Shown here one piece after another: positions 12,401 through 24,171 of a stretch of DNA of 64,000 bases (within the stretch, counting starts at the first letter, position 1; each line of letters opens with the position of its first letter). The stretch covers positions 2,170,001-2,234,000 of the forward strand of contig JAHNUO010000005.1 of the NCBI GenBank assembly GCA_019787685.1. Direction: 5' to 3'. A program made the position numbers and the translations under genes. The notes below the pieces were generated by a model. The model was not told where the DNA came from. It worked only from the letters and a program-made list of their open reading frames with translations, and made no database searches. The DNA is from Chiua virens (lineage: Eukaryota; Basidiomycota; Agaricomycetes; Boletales; Boletaceae).

Positions 12401-14940
12401 CACTCGCACGGAGGCCGCGCGCAGTTGGCCAAAATCTTTCTGCAAACAGTGCATTTGGCGCGGAGCTGATCGAACGTGCTTTGCATGCCGGGCATGCCTC
12501 AATGCTCGAGCATCTACTTCCACGAGACCAACCACCTCCGGATCAATTTCTCGTCATTGCATGTACCGGAAATACTTCTGAAACAATCCCCGTGGTCCGT
12601 GTCTTACTGAAGCGGGGCGCTAATATACATGCCGTCTCGCCCGGGTATGACGCAGCGCTTCATCTTGCTTCCATGTGTCCTTGGGAACCTCGTGCCTTGG
12701 AGCTGACGAAAATACTCATGGACGCAGGTTGCAACCCTACCGCCCGGAATGGACGGGGAGAAACCCCGATGACCATCGCAATGAAACAAGGACACGCCAC
12801 AGTGGTGGGACATTTTCTGCCATCCTCTATTTCGACCCCTTCCCATATCCTTCTTCACGCGATAAAGCGACGGATGAACCCCCAAATGGTCCAAGTCTTA
12901 ATACGTAGAGGTGCTAGTAGTATAGATGCACGAACATCCAGTGGGAAGACTGCGCTTCACCTCATCCTCATGAACCGATATAGCGCAGACGGTGAGACGT
13001 GCCATCATGCTACGGAAAGGGTTGAACTTGAAGGTGAATCATGGAAGAACCTAGAACTTGCTATATCCCTAGCCGACCAGGGAACCGACTACCACGAAGG
13101 GCAACGCTTGGAGCTGTGCAGGTTCTTTATTGAAGCTGGTTGTAGCCCCACTTCCAGCGAGGCCGAGGGCATATCGGTTTTGGAACTTGCAATCAATGGT
13201 GGATACACTTTCGTAGTGGAATATCTGCTCTTATGCGGTGTCCCTGTCCCTTCCAGGATCACGCCAATTGCACTGCAGAGTGGTTTGGCCCCTCGAGTTA
13301 TTGCACTGCTTCTTCGCAAATGTGTAAACATTCATTCTAGAACGGACGAAGGAGATGCCATCCTTCATCTCGCCATCGCTAAGTTCGAGGAACTGCAGTG
13401 TCTGCACTTGGTCCAGATCTTTATCGAAACTGACTGCGATCCCACTTCTACTGGTGCTAAGGACAAATCAGTTTTGGAACTTGCAATCAATGGTGGATAC
13501 ACTTCCGTGGTGGAATATCTGGTCTCGTGCGGTGTCCCTATCCCTTCCAGGATCATGCTAATTGCACTGCAGAGTGGCTTGATCCCCCGAGTTGTTGAAC
13601 TGCTGCTTCGCAAAGGTGCAAATATTCATTCTAGAACGGACGCAGGAGACACCACCCTTCATCTCGCCGTCGCCAAGTTCGAGGAACCACAGTGCCAGCA
13701 CTTGGTCAAGATCTTCATTCAAGCTGGATGTGATCCCAATTCCACTGGTGCTAAGGACAGATCGGTTTTAGAACTTGCAATCAGACGTAGATACAAATCC
13801 GTGGTGGGATATCTGCTCTCATGTGGTGTCCTTGTCCCTTCCGGGATCGTGCCAATTGCACTGCAGAGTAGCTCGACCCCTCAGATTGTTGAACTGCTGC
13901 TTCGCAAAGGTGGAAACATTCATTCTAGAACGGACGCAGGAGACACCATCCTTCACCTCACCATCGCTAAGTTCAGGGAACCGCGGTGCCTGCACTTGGT
14001 CAAGATCTTCATTCAAGCTGGATGTGATCCCAATTCCACTGGTGCTAAGGACAGATCGGTTCTGGAACTTGCCGTCCATCGTGGATACAATTCCGTGGTG
14101 GAATATCTGCTCTCATGTCCTATCTCTCCTGGAATGTTGTTGGCTGCACTGTGGAGAGACTCGGACTTGTACCACTGTGCAGTCCAATCCCTCCTTCGCA
14201 CAGGTGCTGACATGCTTTGTAAAACTGGCGATGGAAACACCTCCCTTCGTCTCGCTGTCACTAAATTCTGCGAAATGCAGCACCAGTACTTGGTCAAGAC
14301 CTTCAGTGAAGTGGGCTGCGATCCGACTTCCAGCAGTCCCAAAGGCAGATCAGTATTCGAAGTTGCCATTGACCACGGATACAGTGCGCTGGTGGAATAT
14401 CTGCTTGCCTGCAGTGACATAAACCTTCAGGCTCCTGTCATCCTGTTAGTTGCAATGCAGTATGACTTGGCTCAGCGGGGAGGGGTGGCCCGGGAACTCC
14501 TTGTTCGGAACAGTGGTACTGAGCCGCATTTGCATTCTACAGCAAATGAGGGAGCTCCCGCACTCCACCCGGTTACTTCCAGGTTCCCTGAGTTGATATG
14601 TGCACGCCTGGTCATGAGTTGCATTGAAGCTGGCTGGAATCCAGACACGTGCAATGTTGAAAGCACGACAGTTTTGACAGCAGCTATGGAAATGGGATAC
14701 ACATCCGTGGTGGAGCTTCTGCTCTCGTACAATTTTCCATTGCCCCCTGACATTCTTGGCATCGCACTATGGTTTCGCTCGAGTCCCGGGGTGGTTAAAG
14801 CTTTGGTCCATCAAGACGCCAACGTGGATTTCATCAAGTCCGACCGGATCACCTTATTTCACGCTGTCCACGCTTTATATGTTGAACCACATCATCAGCA
14901 AATTATTGAAATTCTTCGAAATGCGACCTTCAGAACATAG
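9495..14940 (+). CDS. NACHT-ankyrin STAND protein (fungal NLR-like receptor), 8 exons, about 1684 aa
   Basis: Nucleotide-binding receptor-type protein. Exons: 9495-9922, 9980-10081, 10138-10166, 10225-10395, 10462-10486, 10530-11114, 11169-11526, 11584-14940; all phases agree. The N-terminal 200 residues are helical and match no domain I know. The NACHT follows: Walker A GQAGCGKS (about residues 242-249, split over two exons), Walker B PIIVIDALDEC (about 348-358) and RLLVTSRPEA. The C-terminal half is ankyrin-like, with VVRVLLKRGANIHA and TALHL motifs, and contains near-identical 98-residue units. In fungi, STAND proteins with repeat sensors act in non-self recognition and regulated cell death. 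That this one does so is inference. The effector domain is unidentified. Confidence 0.88.
13087..14556 (+). repeat. Tandem 294-bp (98-residue) coding repeats in the ankyrin region
   Basis: The motif around KFEE..C.HLV.IFI recurs at 13381, 13675, 13969 and 14263, exactly 294 nt apart, with a diverged first unit near 13087 and a shifted one near 14581. Neighbouring units share long DNA stretches, for example the TTCATTCTAGAACGGACG segment near 13331, 13629 and 13920. Each unit spans about three ankyrin repeats. Exact spacing and DNA-level similarity point to recent duplication or ongoing homogenisation. Confidence 0.88.
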
Positions 14941-15162
14941 AACAACGGCAGGGTGTCGGACTTTCCTCAGGCTCCATAGTCAGTTTCTAGGTTATTCTCG
15001 TAGTCGACTATGGCATGTCTGGTAATATCTAGGTTCATCAGAATATTGAAATACATAGCATTGCTCGAAATACAACAGTAAAAATCGAAAACACAACAAG
15101 GACATCTTGATAATACTTATCGGGAACGTAGATGGATCCAAGTCCCTGAGAATCTAGAGCCC

Positions 15163-17016
15163 TCAAAACAGGGCCCAAAAGGAGTTCGGTCTTCGCTCGG
15201 CAGACTTGCCCTCCACTCTCATCCGCATCGCAACCCGCTTCTCCAGCTCCCACCTCACCAACTCGCTTTTCAGCTTTTCGATCCGCACCTCGTTTACCGG
15301 GTGAGAGGCGCCCATGATTGGCCGAGCGGGGTTCCACGTCGAGGAAGGGGTGTCAGCGCACTTGGCAGACGAACATCTCGCCAACTTTGGAGCGTCCTGC
15401 CTGCGTTCCCAAAATTCGACGGCCTTGCGCGCGTCGAACCCGGCGTAAGCAAGAAGGCGTGCAGAGACGACGTCAGCCTCAACCTCTTGCTTCACACTCG
15501 TACAATACTCCCCGAGTTCGGTGAGGTGGCCCGAGCCCACTTTGCCCAACTGGCCAATGGCGTCGTTGAAAAAGGGACCGAAGAGCATCGTGACTGGAAA
15601 CACCAGTGTCCTGGCCATGTCGGCGACCATAGACACGATGGCGGGGACGATGATAGTACCCGAAGACAAGGTTTCGATGTGATGTGAAAGCAACAGGTGC
15701 GCCACCTCATGCGCGAGAAGAATGGCTAATTCTGTCGTCTGCTCTTCGGTCGGAGTAGGGCGGGAGGGTGTGACGGAAGACGTTGACGGTACGTTGAAAA
15801 GGGATCCAAGTAGAGAAGAGAACCAGGAGGATCCTTGAGTGTGAGGTGTCTCCAAAGCGCGACGCGAACTAGCTTGGACTGGACCCTTTGAAAGGATGTC
15901 ATCAAGGAACCCAGAGTAAACAACGATACCACAAGCACCATCGGGGCCGAACCCATAGGAGAATGCGTTTTCGGCGTCGGGCCTGTCTGCGATGAGCAAT
16001 GAGTACGGAGGACCAGATATGACATGTGCAGAGGGTGTCGATTTGCGGCCGCACAACGTATCGGAGAACCTCCGCATGCGGTCTGTGCCGCGTGGACGAG
16101 GTCTCAAGGGGTATTCAGCGGGTGGTGGCAAAGGTGGGTTGTCTGGGCCAACGTCTAACCACTGCGCACTCAGCTCGCGTTCGTGTTGTAGCATTGGAAT
16201 GACGCTCTCGAGTTTGTTAAGGGTGTCTTGGACCCACTGATAACGCCAATCACGAGCAGGAATCAGTTTCGGTGGACCTTCGCCTTCATTGGACAGTATG
16301 TCCGTGACGGCTTGATACCACTTTGGACCGGCGAGCTGGGCAGCAATCTCATCTTCTTCCTCGGGAGAGAGAACGATCAAGCGCCACCTGAATATGTGAT
16401 TAGTAAGTGATATTGATGAGAAATCATGTAGATGTGTTCTACGCACCGTCCGGTAAGAGGTGTCTGTTCGACGCTTGCCAAGATGCCGAGCCATAACAGT
16501 GCAGCAGGAATAAATAAGAGAAGATGGGTAATGAGCGTGCGTGAACGGACACGTTTGAGGAGTGCTGCCTTCTTTTCTTCGGAAACGCCTTCTGGATGAA
16601 AGTGGGTGTGATGCTTGAGAATCTTTTTTGTCCAGCGGTTTTTTAGCATGACTAGGGGGACTAGCGTGAGGGCTATCCGCCCTGCAGTGCGTGCAAGTTC
16701 TATCGTCGTGGATACCTGTTCATAGTCAGTGGAGGTTGGCAATCATAAAGGCGGTACTCACCTTGAAGGCACCGAGAAGCGGTACGAGTCCTCCTAGGCC
16801 CTGCCTCCTCGGTGTCGAATGAAACCACTGCGCAACATTCATAGAGGTATGGGACGCTTGTCGCCTCCGGCTTAGACGATGCTGTGTCAAGAAAACGCCC
16901 GTGTTTGGCTGTACTAAAGACGAATGATGCATATGCTTCGAAAGATTAGGTGGTGGTGCAAGTTTGAATGAGCCAGTTCGAGAGACCTGATATGCTCGTA
17001 CTGGAGCACGCAGCAT
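15163..17016 (-). CDS. OMA1: Mitochondrial M48 metalloendopeptidase, OMA1-like, 582 aa
   Basis: Zinc endopeptidase of family M48, most like the inner-membrane protease OMA1, which cleaves membrane proteins under mitochondrial stress. Exons on the minus strand: 17016-16762, 16715-16447 and 16387-15163, with clean phases. I start it at 17016 because the sequence after it is basic and presequence-like (MLRAPVRAYQVSRTG); an in-frame ATG at 17157 would give an acidic leader. A membrane segment (THLLLFIPAALLWLGILASV) lies near residues 147-167. The catalytic HEVAH is near 401-405, and the downstream EVEADVVSARLLAYAG carries the expected third zinc ligand. Fungal OMA1 proteins are usually shorter, so the long middle (residues about 180-380) is an expansion. 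The symbol is by family resemblance only. Confidence 0.85.
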
Positions 17017-18498
17017 GTTGCATCTGAGACGGGGTCGTTGTTGAACTTGGGCGAGGACTAACGCATGAAACGCGCTTACGGTGTCAAAAGTGGATAGCGG
17101 TACCGCGGAAGAGTCAGCTACGCATGAGGCTGTGTCTTCGGGTAGTAAATCCGGCACAGCTCAAGCTCAAGCTGCATAACCCGAGTCAGAATTGGCCGGT
17201 GGTTCATTGCACTACAGTGCCTGATTGCCATGGATCTGGATTTTCGATTTTCGAAGCTCGCAAATGACTTCCAGCGCATCCATCAGTTGCTTGACGTGGC
17301 CACTTACCCGGCGTATCAACATTTCCTAACGAAGCTCTCGGCCGGCGACAGCTGGACCGTTTGCATACCCATGCAAGGTGCTTTTTGGTACTTCAAATCG
17401 ATGCATCCATGGGGAGTAACATGACACTGACAAGGTACCGTGTCCCCATCTTATGTATAACTAACGGAATTGCCCCATGATGCTTCCTTCAGGTGATGCA
17501 GCCCCCATGCCACGACCCTTCATTCAGCAATAAAATCGCAGCTGGATGCGCGTCGGGCCAATCCCGCTGTATTATCAAGTTCGCCAAGATGATACCTAGT
17601 GTGAGGAATAATCTCAACAGGATACCCGAGCTAACCGTCAACCGACGATCCCTCTACCACCCAGAATCACATACGATTGCCATATGTCTGCTTTCCGCAG
17701 CAAGCGAAACCTACCCGGCATGCCAAAATTTCGCTGGAGCCTGGCCTCGAGTAAATTCGCGCTCGCACAACATTTCCGCTGGACATATCGCCCACACCGA
17801 TTTCAATTATCGAGTGAATCGCTTCACAAGGTCATTTTCTCCTGCCAACTTGAATTTTTTCGTCCATTTCCAGTGGACGTTCGGGCCTTTTGAATCACAC
17901 GAACTGGTTATAGGGTACTAAATTGGATTCGGGCTTCTGGATGCAGGATATCCATTGGCTAATCTGTTTCATTATCACGCCGCCGAACATGCACTGTGTT
18001 GGACCCTGCGTCAGTCATTGCTTTCAGTTTCCGGACATCCAACCATGCGGTGATGTCTGCTGTCATTTACTGACATTATGGTTTATCTTCTCTCGCAGTG
18101 TCTCTTTGGAGGTTTTCGGGGGCTCCTCCGATCAGCCCACACGCTTACGTCGTCGGGTGGAATATTACTCGACTACACTGTCGAAGGGCCACTGTATCAC
18201 CAGAGCGAAAGATACACATGCCAGGGTGATCGATGTAAAGAAGCAGTTTACGACTCGCGTTCAATACACTTGATCCTGAAACATCTTCCATTACGATCAA
18301 AACTTAAAACCGCTCCCCAGATTGCTTATCGGTGGTCCGAATAATGTCGAGGGTTTCGATCAAAGTTGGTCTGACGTCGCGCTTCGTACCCTATTTCTTA
18401 TAGACACCATCATCCATTCCTCCGTCTGATACTTCATACAAGTTGTACCAACTAGATTAATCAGAGATCATTCTGAAAACTGTTCATGGGATCAGCGA
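17017..18498. other. Intergenic stretch with no supported gene
   Basis: About 1.5 kb between the M48 gene start and the SVF1 gene 3' end. Open frames such as the one beginning at 17230 are short and have no recognisable domain or splice support. Confidence 0.45.
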
Positions 18499-19953
18499 CT
18501 AGGAGATGAACGACGCTTCGTTGAAGAAAAGCCCCTCAATCTCCAAGCCCTCCGACAAGCCAGGAATAACGCTATCTTGACCACGTACGACGAGCTTCGC
18601 CTTGTTTTGCCACTAGTAACACCACCTATCAGCAACCCATCGCATACCAGATCATGGAAAACCGAACCTGATAGATATAGGGCTTGGTCCCCGCCACGTA
18701 GTTGACCATCGTCTTGATCACGTACGGTATCTCCGCCAGCACGTCCACCTTTTCAATCAACCCCTTGGGCTGCGCGACCCCGCCCACGTCCACGCAGAGC
18801 GACGCCGAAACCGTCCCCTGCGGCACCGTCAATATCGACGGTCCCGCCCACCGAAACTCAAACGCGCTCGGCTTCCTATACCCCGTATCCGGATCATGCT
18901 CTGGCTCCACATGCGTCACGCGGGACATCACCGGCGCCGTCTCCTCCGGCACCTCATCTGGCCACCTCGTCTCCGCCGTCACGACCGCCAATTTCCCGCC
19001 CAGCACGACCGCCCCGACGTTGACGGTCACCCCGCCCGAGCCAGCCCCATGCCGCCCGTGCGTCTCGAGGGTGGTAAACTCCATCTGCACCGCAGCGACA
19101 CCCCCGTGCGCGCGGCTCTGGAACGTCCCAAAGTTCCACCGGGACGCGACGAGATTGGGACGCATGCCTTGGATGGCGTGGACAAACATGCCGATGCCGT
19201 CGACGGGGGTGGCCTGGCCTTTGCGGATGACGTGGCCGGTCGCGCGGGTGTGGGGCCAGAAACGGTGGACGACGTAGCCATCGGGTTTGGTCACGTCCTG
19301 GCCAAAGTAGGTAAACCCGCCTTTGGGGCCTTGGCCAAGTTTGAACCCGGGCACGGACGCGGGACGGGCGACCTCGAGAGAGATTTGGAAGTCGTCGGAG
19401 AGGTTGGCACGAATGTCGTATTTCTCTGGAAAAGACGGGTCCGCGGAGGGGTTGCATGTGATGGAGAACTGATCTGCCTTGCACGAGCGCTTGTCTAAGC
19501 CTGGGGGAGGGGTGACGAAATTGGTCACGTTGATGGAGCGCCAGAGGGTCTCCGAGGTGTTTGGGTTGTAGATCTTGCACGTGAACTGGATCGTCGGGTA
19601 CCACATACTAAGGTTTTTGACATTTTTAGTCACTCCATAAGAAGTGGGAAGGAACGGCGGGGACTGACCCGATGGAGGAGTGGATGACTTGACACATGAG
19701 CATGGTATCATCCTCGAGGAAATGATAAAAAGTTTGAGTTTCTGTGACGAAACCACCTGAACATGCCCACTCGAGGTCAGTTGGCCGGAGATCGCCAAAC
19801 AGGTCGGAGGCAGAGGTTTTGGGCTCGAAGCCTGAGACCGGATAAAGGTTGGGTGCCTTTGGGTCGACTGTGGACGAGTTGCTGATGAAACAGTTTTTGA
19901 GTAGAATCAGAGAAGTTAAGATAAAAGTACACTCACAAAAAGGAGGAGAACAT
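18499..19953 (-). CDS. SVF1: SVF1 family protein (survival factor 1), 427 aa
   Basis: Homologue of yeast Svf1, a lipocalin-like protein needed for survival under oxidative stress and implicated in ceramide handling. Exons on the minus strand: 19953-19937 (17 nt), 19881-19669, 19607-18668 and 18612-18499; phases close exactly to 428 codons. The tiny first exon gives MFSSFF, as is usual for the family. Recognisable segments are DLEWACSGGFVTETQTFYHF, MWYPTIQFTCKIYNP, VTNFVTPPPGLDKRSCKAD, GYVVHRFWPHTRATGH and the C-terminal VNYVAGTKPYIYQ. The last exon adds GQDSVIPGLSEGLEIEG. The gene is intact, single-copy in the window and probably core. The 3' half is clearly GC-rich. Confidence 0.93.
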
Positions 19954-22156
19954 GGTCGATGGAATGGAAGAAGGCCTACGAGGGGTCGCTCAGACTTGGA
20001 CCCCATCTTCGGAACGACCCGACCCTATTACTCGACATGCATTAGAACCCCCTTTTTCAATCTCAATACACTACCCATGTATCTTATCTGCGAACAATTG
20101 GGGAAATCAAAATCAAAGGTGAGCCCACTCGAACACCCCATGGTAGCCCACACGTTCATCTCGCAATAATATCCCGAGGGCGCACGATAACGATGCCACA
20201 ATTTGATAGATCAAACCCTTGCGTGGATGGTATGTAAATCAAACAGTGAACGTTGACCAGGGCTACTAGCACGCCTCGCGGTCCACGATCTGTTTCGATC
20301 GTGAAACATTTGGAAAACACCCTTTCCCTCTCATTTATCTAAAGTACGATGCGCTCGTGGCTCGACAACGCTCGCGAGACGCTGCAGACTGCGCAACCCT
20401 CGTTTTCAAGCACGTGGTCGCAGTGCGCCCCGACGTCGACGAGTTCACGACAAGGTGACTTCGCTTCCTTCGTGCGCGCACAAAAACATACGCATTTTGG
20501 TGCCGTGCCAATGAGCAAGCTAGAACCCCTGGAAAGACGTGTCAGACTAAAACACCGTTTCATTTAGGCCAAATGAGTCGAAATATAGGCTGCGTGTGGG
20601 TTCGTTTCATGTGACGTCCCCACATACAGCTTCCTAATGTTATTGCGATGCGTGCGTCGACGGGGATACGCATGATCAAAACACCCACTTCGGATCCGCA
20701 TACTACACCCAGCCTGCCCGCCCAATCGCTGTCAAATGTCAGCAAGGAACAACCACACAAGCCGCGTACTGTGACAGCGGGAATCACATGTCCACGCGGA
20801 CTGCTCATATCCGGGCCATAGTCTACGCACAGGATGCACAGGTTCGATGGTCCGATCAATAACACGCCATCCGCGACTGGTGTACAAAAGTACACGCACT
20901 GTCACAGAATTCTGGGAACCCGACATGTCGTTATTGCCTTTAGGCTCTTAGTACCCACTTCACGCCAAGACCCGAGCCGATGCGGAAGGAAATCCGATGC
21001 CGGGACGTATCACTTTAGGATACGGAAAAGCACGGAATGAAAGGCCACGGTAGATCCCGAGTGTAGTGAGGAGACTACGTTCTCACTCCTCCAAACCTAC
21101 GCAGTTTAATTTAGGTTCGATCGCATATATTCATGTCGGGTGACTTGTCGACTCGTCAATGTGCCAGATGATGGAAACCCGTCATGTCGCAATGACCCAC
21201 GTACCCACACTGGGGCGGGGAATATGGCGTGCAAGACTGTCCATCTTGCTCGACGTTCCGCATCAATCCGATATCCGCCCCTCAAAGCCTCACGTAAGAC
21301 ACCTAAACCCAACAAAGTTCGGTTCGTAAGGCATGCCCTGGCACGAGACTGAGAAACCAGACATGTCAACACACAATTTAATGTGCGCACTTGACACCTA
21401 AACCTAAACGCCAATAATATTGAATCTTCCCATGGTCCGATTCGTATGCAGGCGTCCACGTTCCCGGGTCAAGCACTCGAGGCGGCGGCGTGACGTGGTC
21501 GACGCCCTCGTAAGGCCATCGAAACACGTCGGTAACACGCCAAGAGGGTATCTGCCACACTTGGGCGTAAAGTTTAAAACGTTCCACTATGCCGCATCGG
21601 GGCGATACGCAGGTGATGCGATAACGCCTGCGTGTATAAACGGGCACGCGTCGTTGTTCAATGGCAGAACCCAAAGCCATATTGTGCCGGCGCAACTTGA
21701 ACGGCGGACACGAGGCAGGGAGGTGCGCGATGGGGATACCCACCAGCGCACTCGTTTCTAATGAGAAAAGCTCGTCCTTCCAAGATCGGTGGCGTAAAGC
21801 TCATCTGATGCGATCAATAGGCGTGTCTTGCTGTAATGGTTCCCCTGCCGTGTGGACGGTGTATAGATCGGTGCCTAGTTCATTCGGATTGATCCTGACC
21901 CGAGGATACCCGTGTTTCATCTAGATGAATCGAGTAACTTGAGTAAATAGCGGATTGTGCGGGCTCAAAGCTTGCGCAAGCGAACGTAGTTGCTCTATCA
22001 ATCAAAGGAATGGATGTCTCGATTGGAGAGTATCAAGAGGACCAGGTTACAGATGAACACGACAGACATACACATATCTCAAGCAGTCTCAGAGAAACAG
22101 TCGATCCAGGCTGCAAAGATAAGAAACGAGAGACGCGAGTTACATTCACAAACCAG
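19954..22156. other. Intergenic stretch with no supported gene
   Basis: About 2.2 kb. The palindrome-like GACATGTC motif recurs near 20923 and 21360, with a related CATGTCG near 21183. The sequence is rich in CpG and shows no sign of C-to-T decay. A 72-codon frame at 20349 (MRSWLDNARETLQTAQ) has a protein-like start but no domain and no continuation that I could splice. Confidence 0.4.
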
Positions 22157-23275
22157 TCACACGACTTCCACGGGTTGTATGAAGTTGTTGAGAGGTTGTA
22201 TGTGTTCAGGGCTATCTTGATCGAGTAAAGAGATGATGTGCTCGATGGCGGCCATGCTTCTCCCGTCCGCGATCAAGCCCATTCGAAATTCGTAAGCCAT
22301 GGAAGAGAAGGAGTTGGTGCTGCGAAGGTGGCTGACATCGACGTTCTCGATCTTGGTCAAGGGGGTGGAAAGACACTTGGTAGCGCGAGTGGTATTGCCA
22401 GAAGCACCGGATTTCTTGACGGAAGGGATCGTCTCCCGCCGCTTGCGAGGCGTCCGTGAACCCTGGGTAACAGGTGTAGAGTTATTTTCATCGCGGACCT
22501 GGTTCGACTTGAACGGATCCTCCCTTGTATCGGGGGTGAAGGCCTCGTTGGACAAAGTGTGGCCGAGATTGACGAATACGGAGATACCAAAAGCATCGAG
22601 CGCCGAGCTGGAAGAATAGAGGGAAGGGGTGGACATTCTGAACCCCGTCGGCGAAACTGGATAGGCATTCATGGGACCCGCCGCGTTCACGAGCATGCCA
22701 TCAACGGACATCCAGACGTCTTGGGAGGTGGACTTTCCGATTGGGCTCCAGGGAGAGGGAAGACGTGCAATATCCGTTGTTTTTCCAGGGGAAGTTGGGA
22801 ATCCACGTCGATCTCCGAGCGAAACGACCTCGAGACTTCCGTCGGACATCGTGGTCGGAGAACTGAGGCTGCGATCCAGCCGGACCATTACAGCAGAGGA
22901 TGGGGTCCTCGGTGTGCTAAGGGAGGACCTCGTGTGAATGGAGGGGCCATGTGAAGGCGGTTGAGATTCGGGCGGGGAAGGAGGACCAAGTTCGATGTCG
23001 GAAGCGAGTGATGGTGGCGTCGCGAACAGACCCGAGAGGGATATAGATGGAAAGGGACTTGAGGGTGAATGGAAGATGCGTTCAGGGTTAGCGGACTGGG
23101 AGGAAGAGACGGGCGAAGGTACTGCGGAGGAAGGGGGTGACGGGTGCAATACGCGGGGTGCTGGTGACCGTGCGGTAGCTGGCGTTGGGAGGGCGGCGGC
23201 CGAGGAGGGTCTGCGGAAGAGCGAGGCGACGAAGGCGACGAAAGCGAACCAGACAGTCAACAGAGAACTAGACAT
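22157..23275 (-). CDS. Ser/Pro-rich hypothetical protein with N-terminal hydrophobic segment, 372 aa
   Basis: Single-exon frame started at 23275, where the ATG is followed by a hydrophobic helix (MSSSLLTVWFAFVAFVASLF) that could be a signal anchor. ATGs further upstream would add an unlikely Cys/Arg-rich leader. The next 200 residues are a Ser/Pro-rich low-complexity region, with several SP and TP motifs that could be phosphorylated. The C-terminal third is more ordered: FGISVFVNLGHTLSNEAFTP, a basic TPRKRRETIPSVKK, then MAYEFRMGLIADGRSMAAIEHIISLL. No domain recognised. The gene diverges from the one starting at 23413 with only about 137 bp between start codons, so a shared promoter is likely. 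Confidence 0.65.
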   Translation of the reverse strand: MSSSLLTVWFAFVAFVASLFRRPSSAAALPTPATARSPAPRVLHPSPPSSAVPSPVSSSQSANPERIFHSPSSPFPSISLSGLFATPPSLASDIELGPPSPPESQPPSHGPSIHTRSSLSTPRTPSSAVMVRLDRSLSSPTTMSDGSLEVVSLGDRRGFPTSPGKTTDIARLPSPWSPIGKSTSQDVWMSVDGMLVNAAGPMNAYPVSPTGFRMSTPSLYSSSSALDAFGISVFVNLGHTLSNEAFTPDTREDPFKSNQVRDENNSTPVTQGSRTPRKRRETIPSVKKSGASGNTTRATKCLSTPLTKIENVDVSHLRSTNSFSSMAYEFRMGLIADGRSMAAIEHIISLLDQDSPEHIQPLNNFIQPVEVV

Positions 23276-23412
23276 GGTGTTGTAAGTAAATGGAAGAGAA
23301 ATAAAATGTCGTGGCTGACAAGTATTCGGAACGGATGACATATGTTCTTGCGTGTCTCCCGCCGGTTTGATGCGCAACCATTTCTCTCGATTCTGCCTCA
23401 CACTGACATGCA

Positions 23413-24171
23413 ATGCTCTCTCACACAGACACCCACCACATCCAGAACGGTTCAAAACCCGTCTCGAGCCCCGTTTCAAGGTCCAGGCTCTCCCCCGACC
23501 GCACGCCCCAGTCAGACTCGGGGCTGAGCATCTCCTCTAGCTCGTCCAGCGGGGTGCGTTTCGACCGCCTAGATCTCACTCCCCATTCACCCCACAACGT
23601 ATCTAATCCTGTCTCCCCTTTCTAGATCATGGGCACTCCCTTTGATCTCGGCGCGCAGCGTTTCGAATATCCTTTCCCCCAAACCCAAGGCTCCCCCACC
23701 GACCCCTTCCTCCCGTTATCGTCGTCCATTACGCCGCATTCTCATTCTCACGCACAATTGCCGCCCTGGCCCATTCACATCTCAAAGTCATTCCCGCTCA
23801 CACCCCCGCCACTCGGCAAATTCAAAGCTCATCCGAAGCTACGTCCTTCCAGCGTGCGGGAGCCACCCGTCCCACCCGGCCTTGTAAAGCGGCGAAGTCG
23901 CATCGCCGAAGAGTCGAGCGACAGAACAGATGCCGGCGACCCCGTCTCAAACGCGAAAAAATCGCCTCGCACTACCTCCACTTTCACAAAGTTATCCCCG
24001 CGACATCCAATCCAGCTAAGCTCGTCTGAGATCCTCCCCGTCAAACAAGCTACCTCTTTGCCAACCGGGTCGTTCGATCGGCCCACCATCGAGAACCCAG
24101 CAGGACTGGTTATTGATGCTCCTTCAGCAGAGGGCCCTCCGCGTACACCGGCTGTAAGTCCCTCTGCTTAA
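23413..24171 (+). CDS. Ser/Pro-rich hypothetical protein, at least two exons
   Basis: Exon 1 (23413-23553) encodes MLSHTDTHHIQNGSKPVSSP and a Ser-rich stretch. A 72-nt intron with GTGCGT donor, CTAAT branch-like site and TTTCTAG acceptor leads in frame to exon 2 at 23626 (IMGTPFDLGAQRF). The product is Pro/Ser-rich and basic in the middle (VKRRSRIAEE). The frame stops at 24171, but a good GTAAGT donor lies just before it at 24154, and further exons could continue through 24291 to about 24660 (a hydrophobic IVGFSVFLSGSRGPNQRS follows). The 3' end is therefore uncertain. No domain recognised. Divergent partner of the gene starting at 23275. Confidence 0.55.

Noticed and set aside
13775..14422. 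Plus-strand frame of 215 codons and several minus-strand frames within the ankyrin region
   Set aside because: The repeat structure makes the shadow frames repeat too; the main frame carries ankyrin motifs and joins the NACHT exons.
18702..19604. Long open frames on both strands over the SVF1 gene
   Set aside because: GC-rich codon use opens the alternative frames; the spliced SVF1 model accounts for the whole region.
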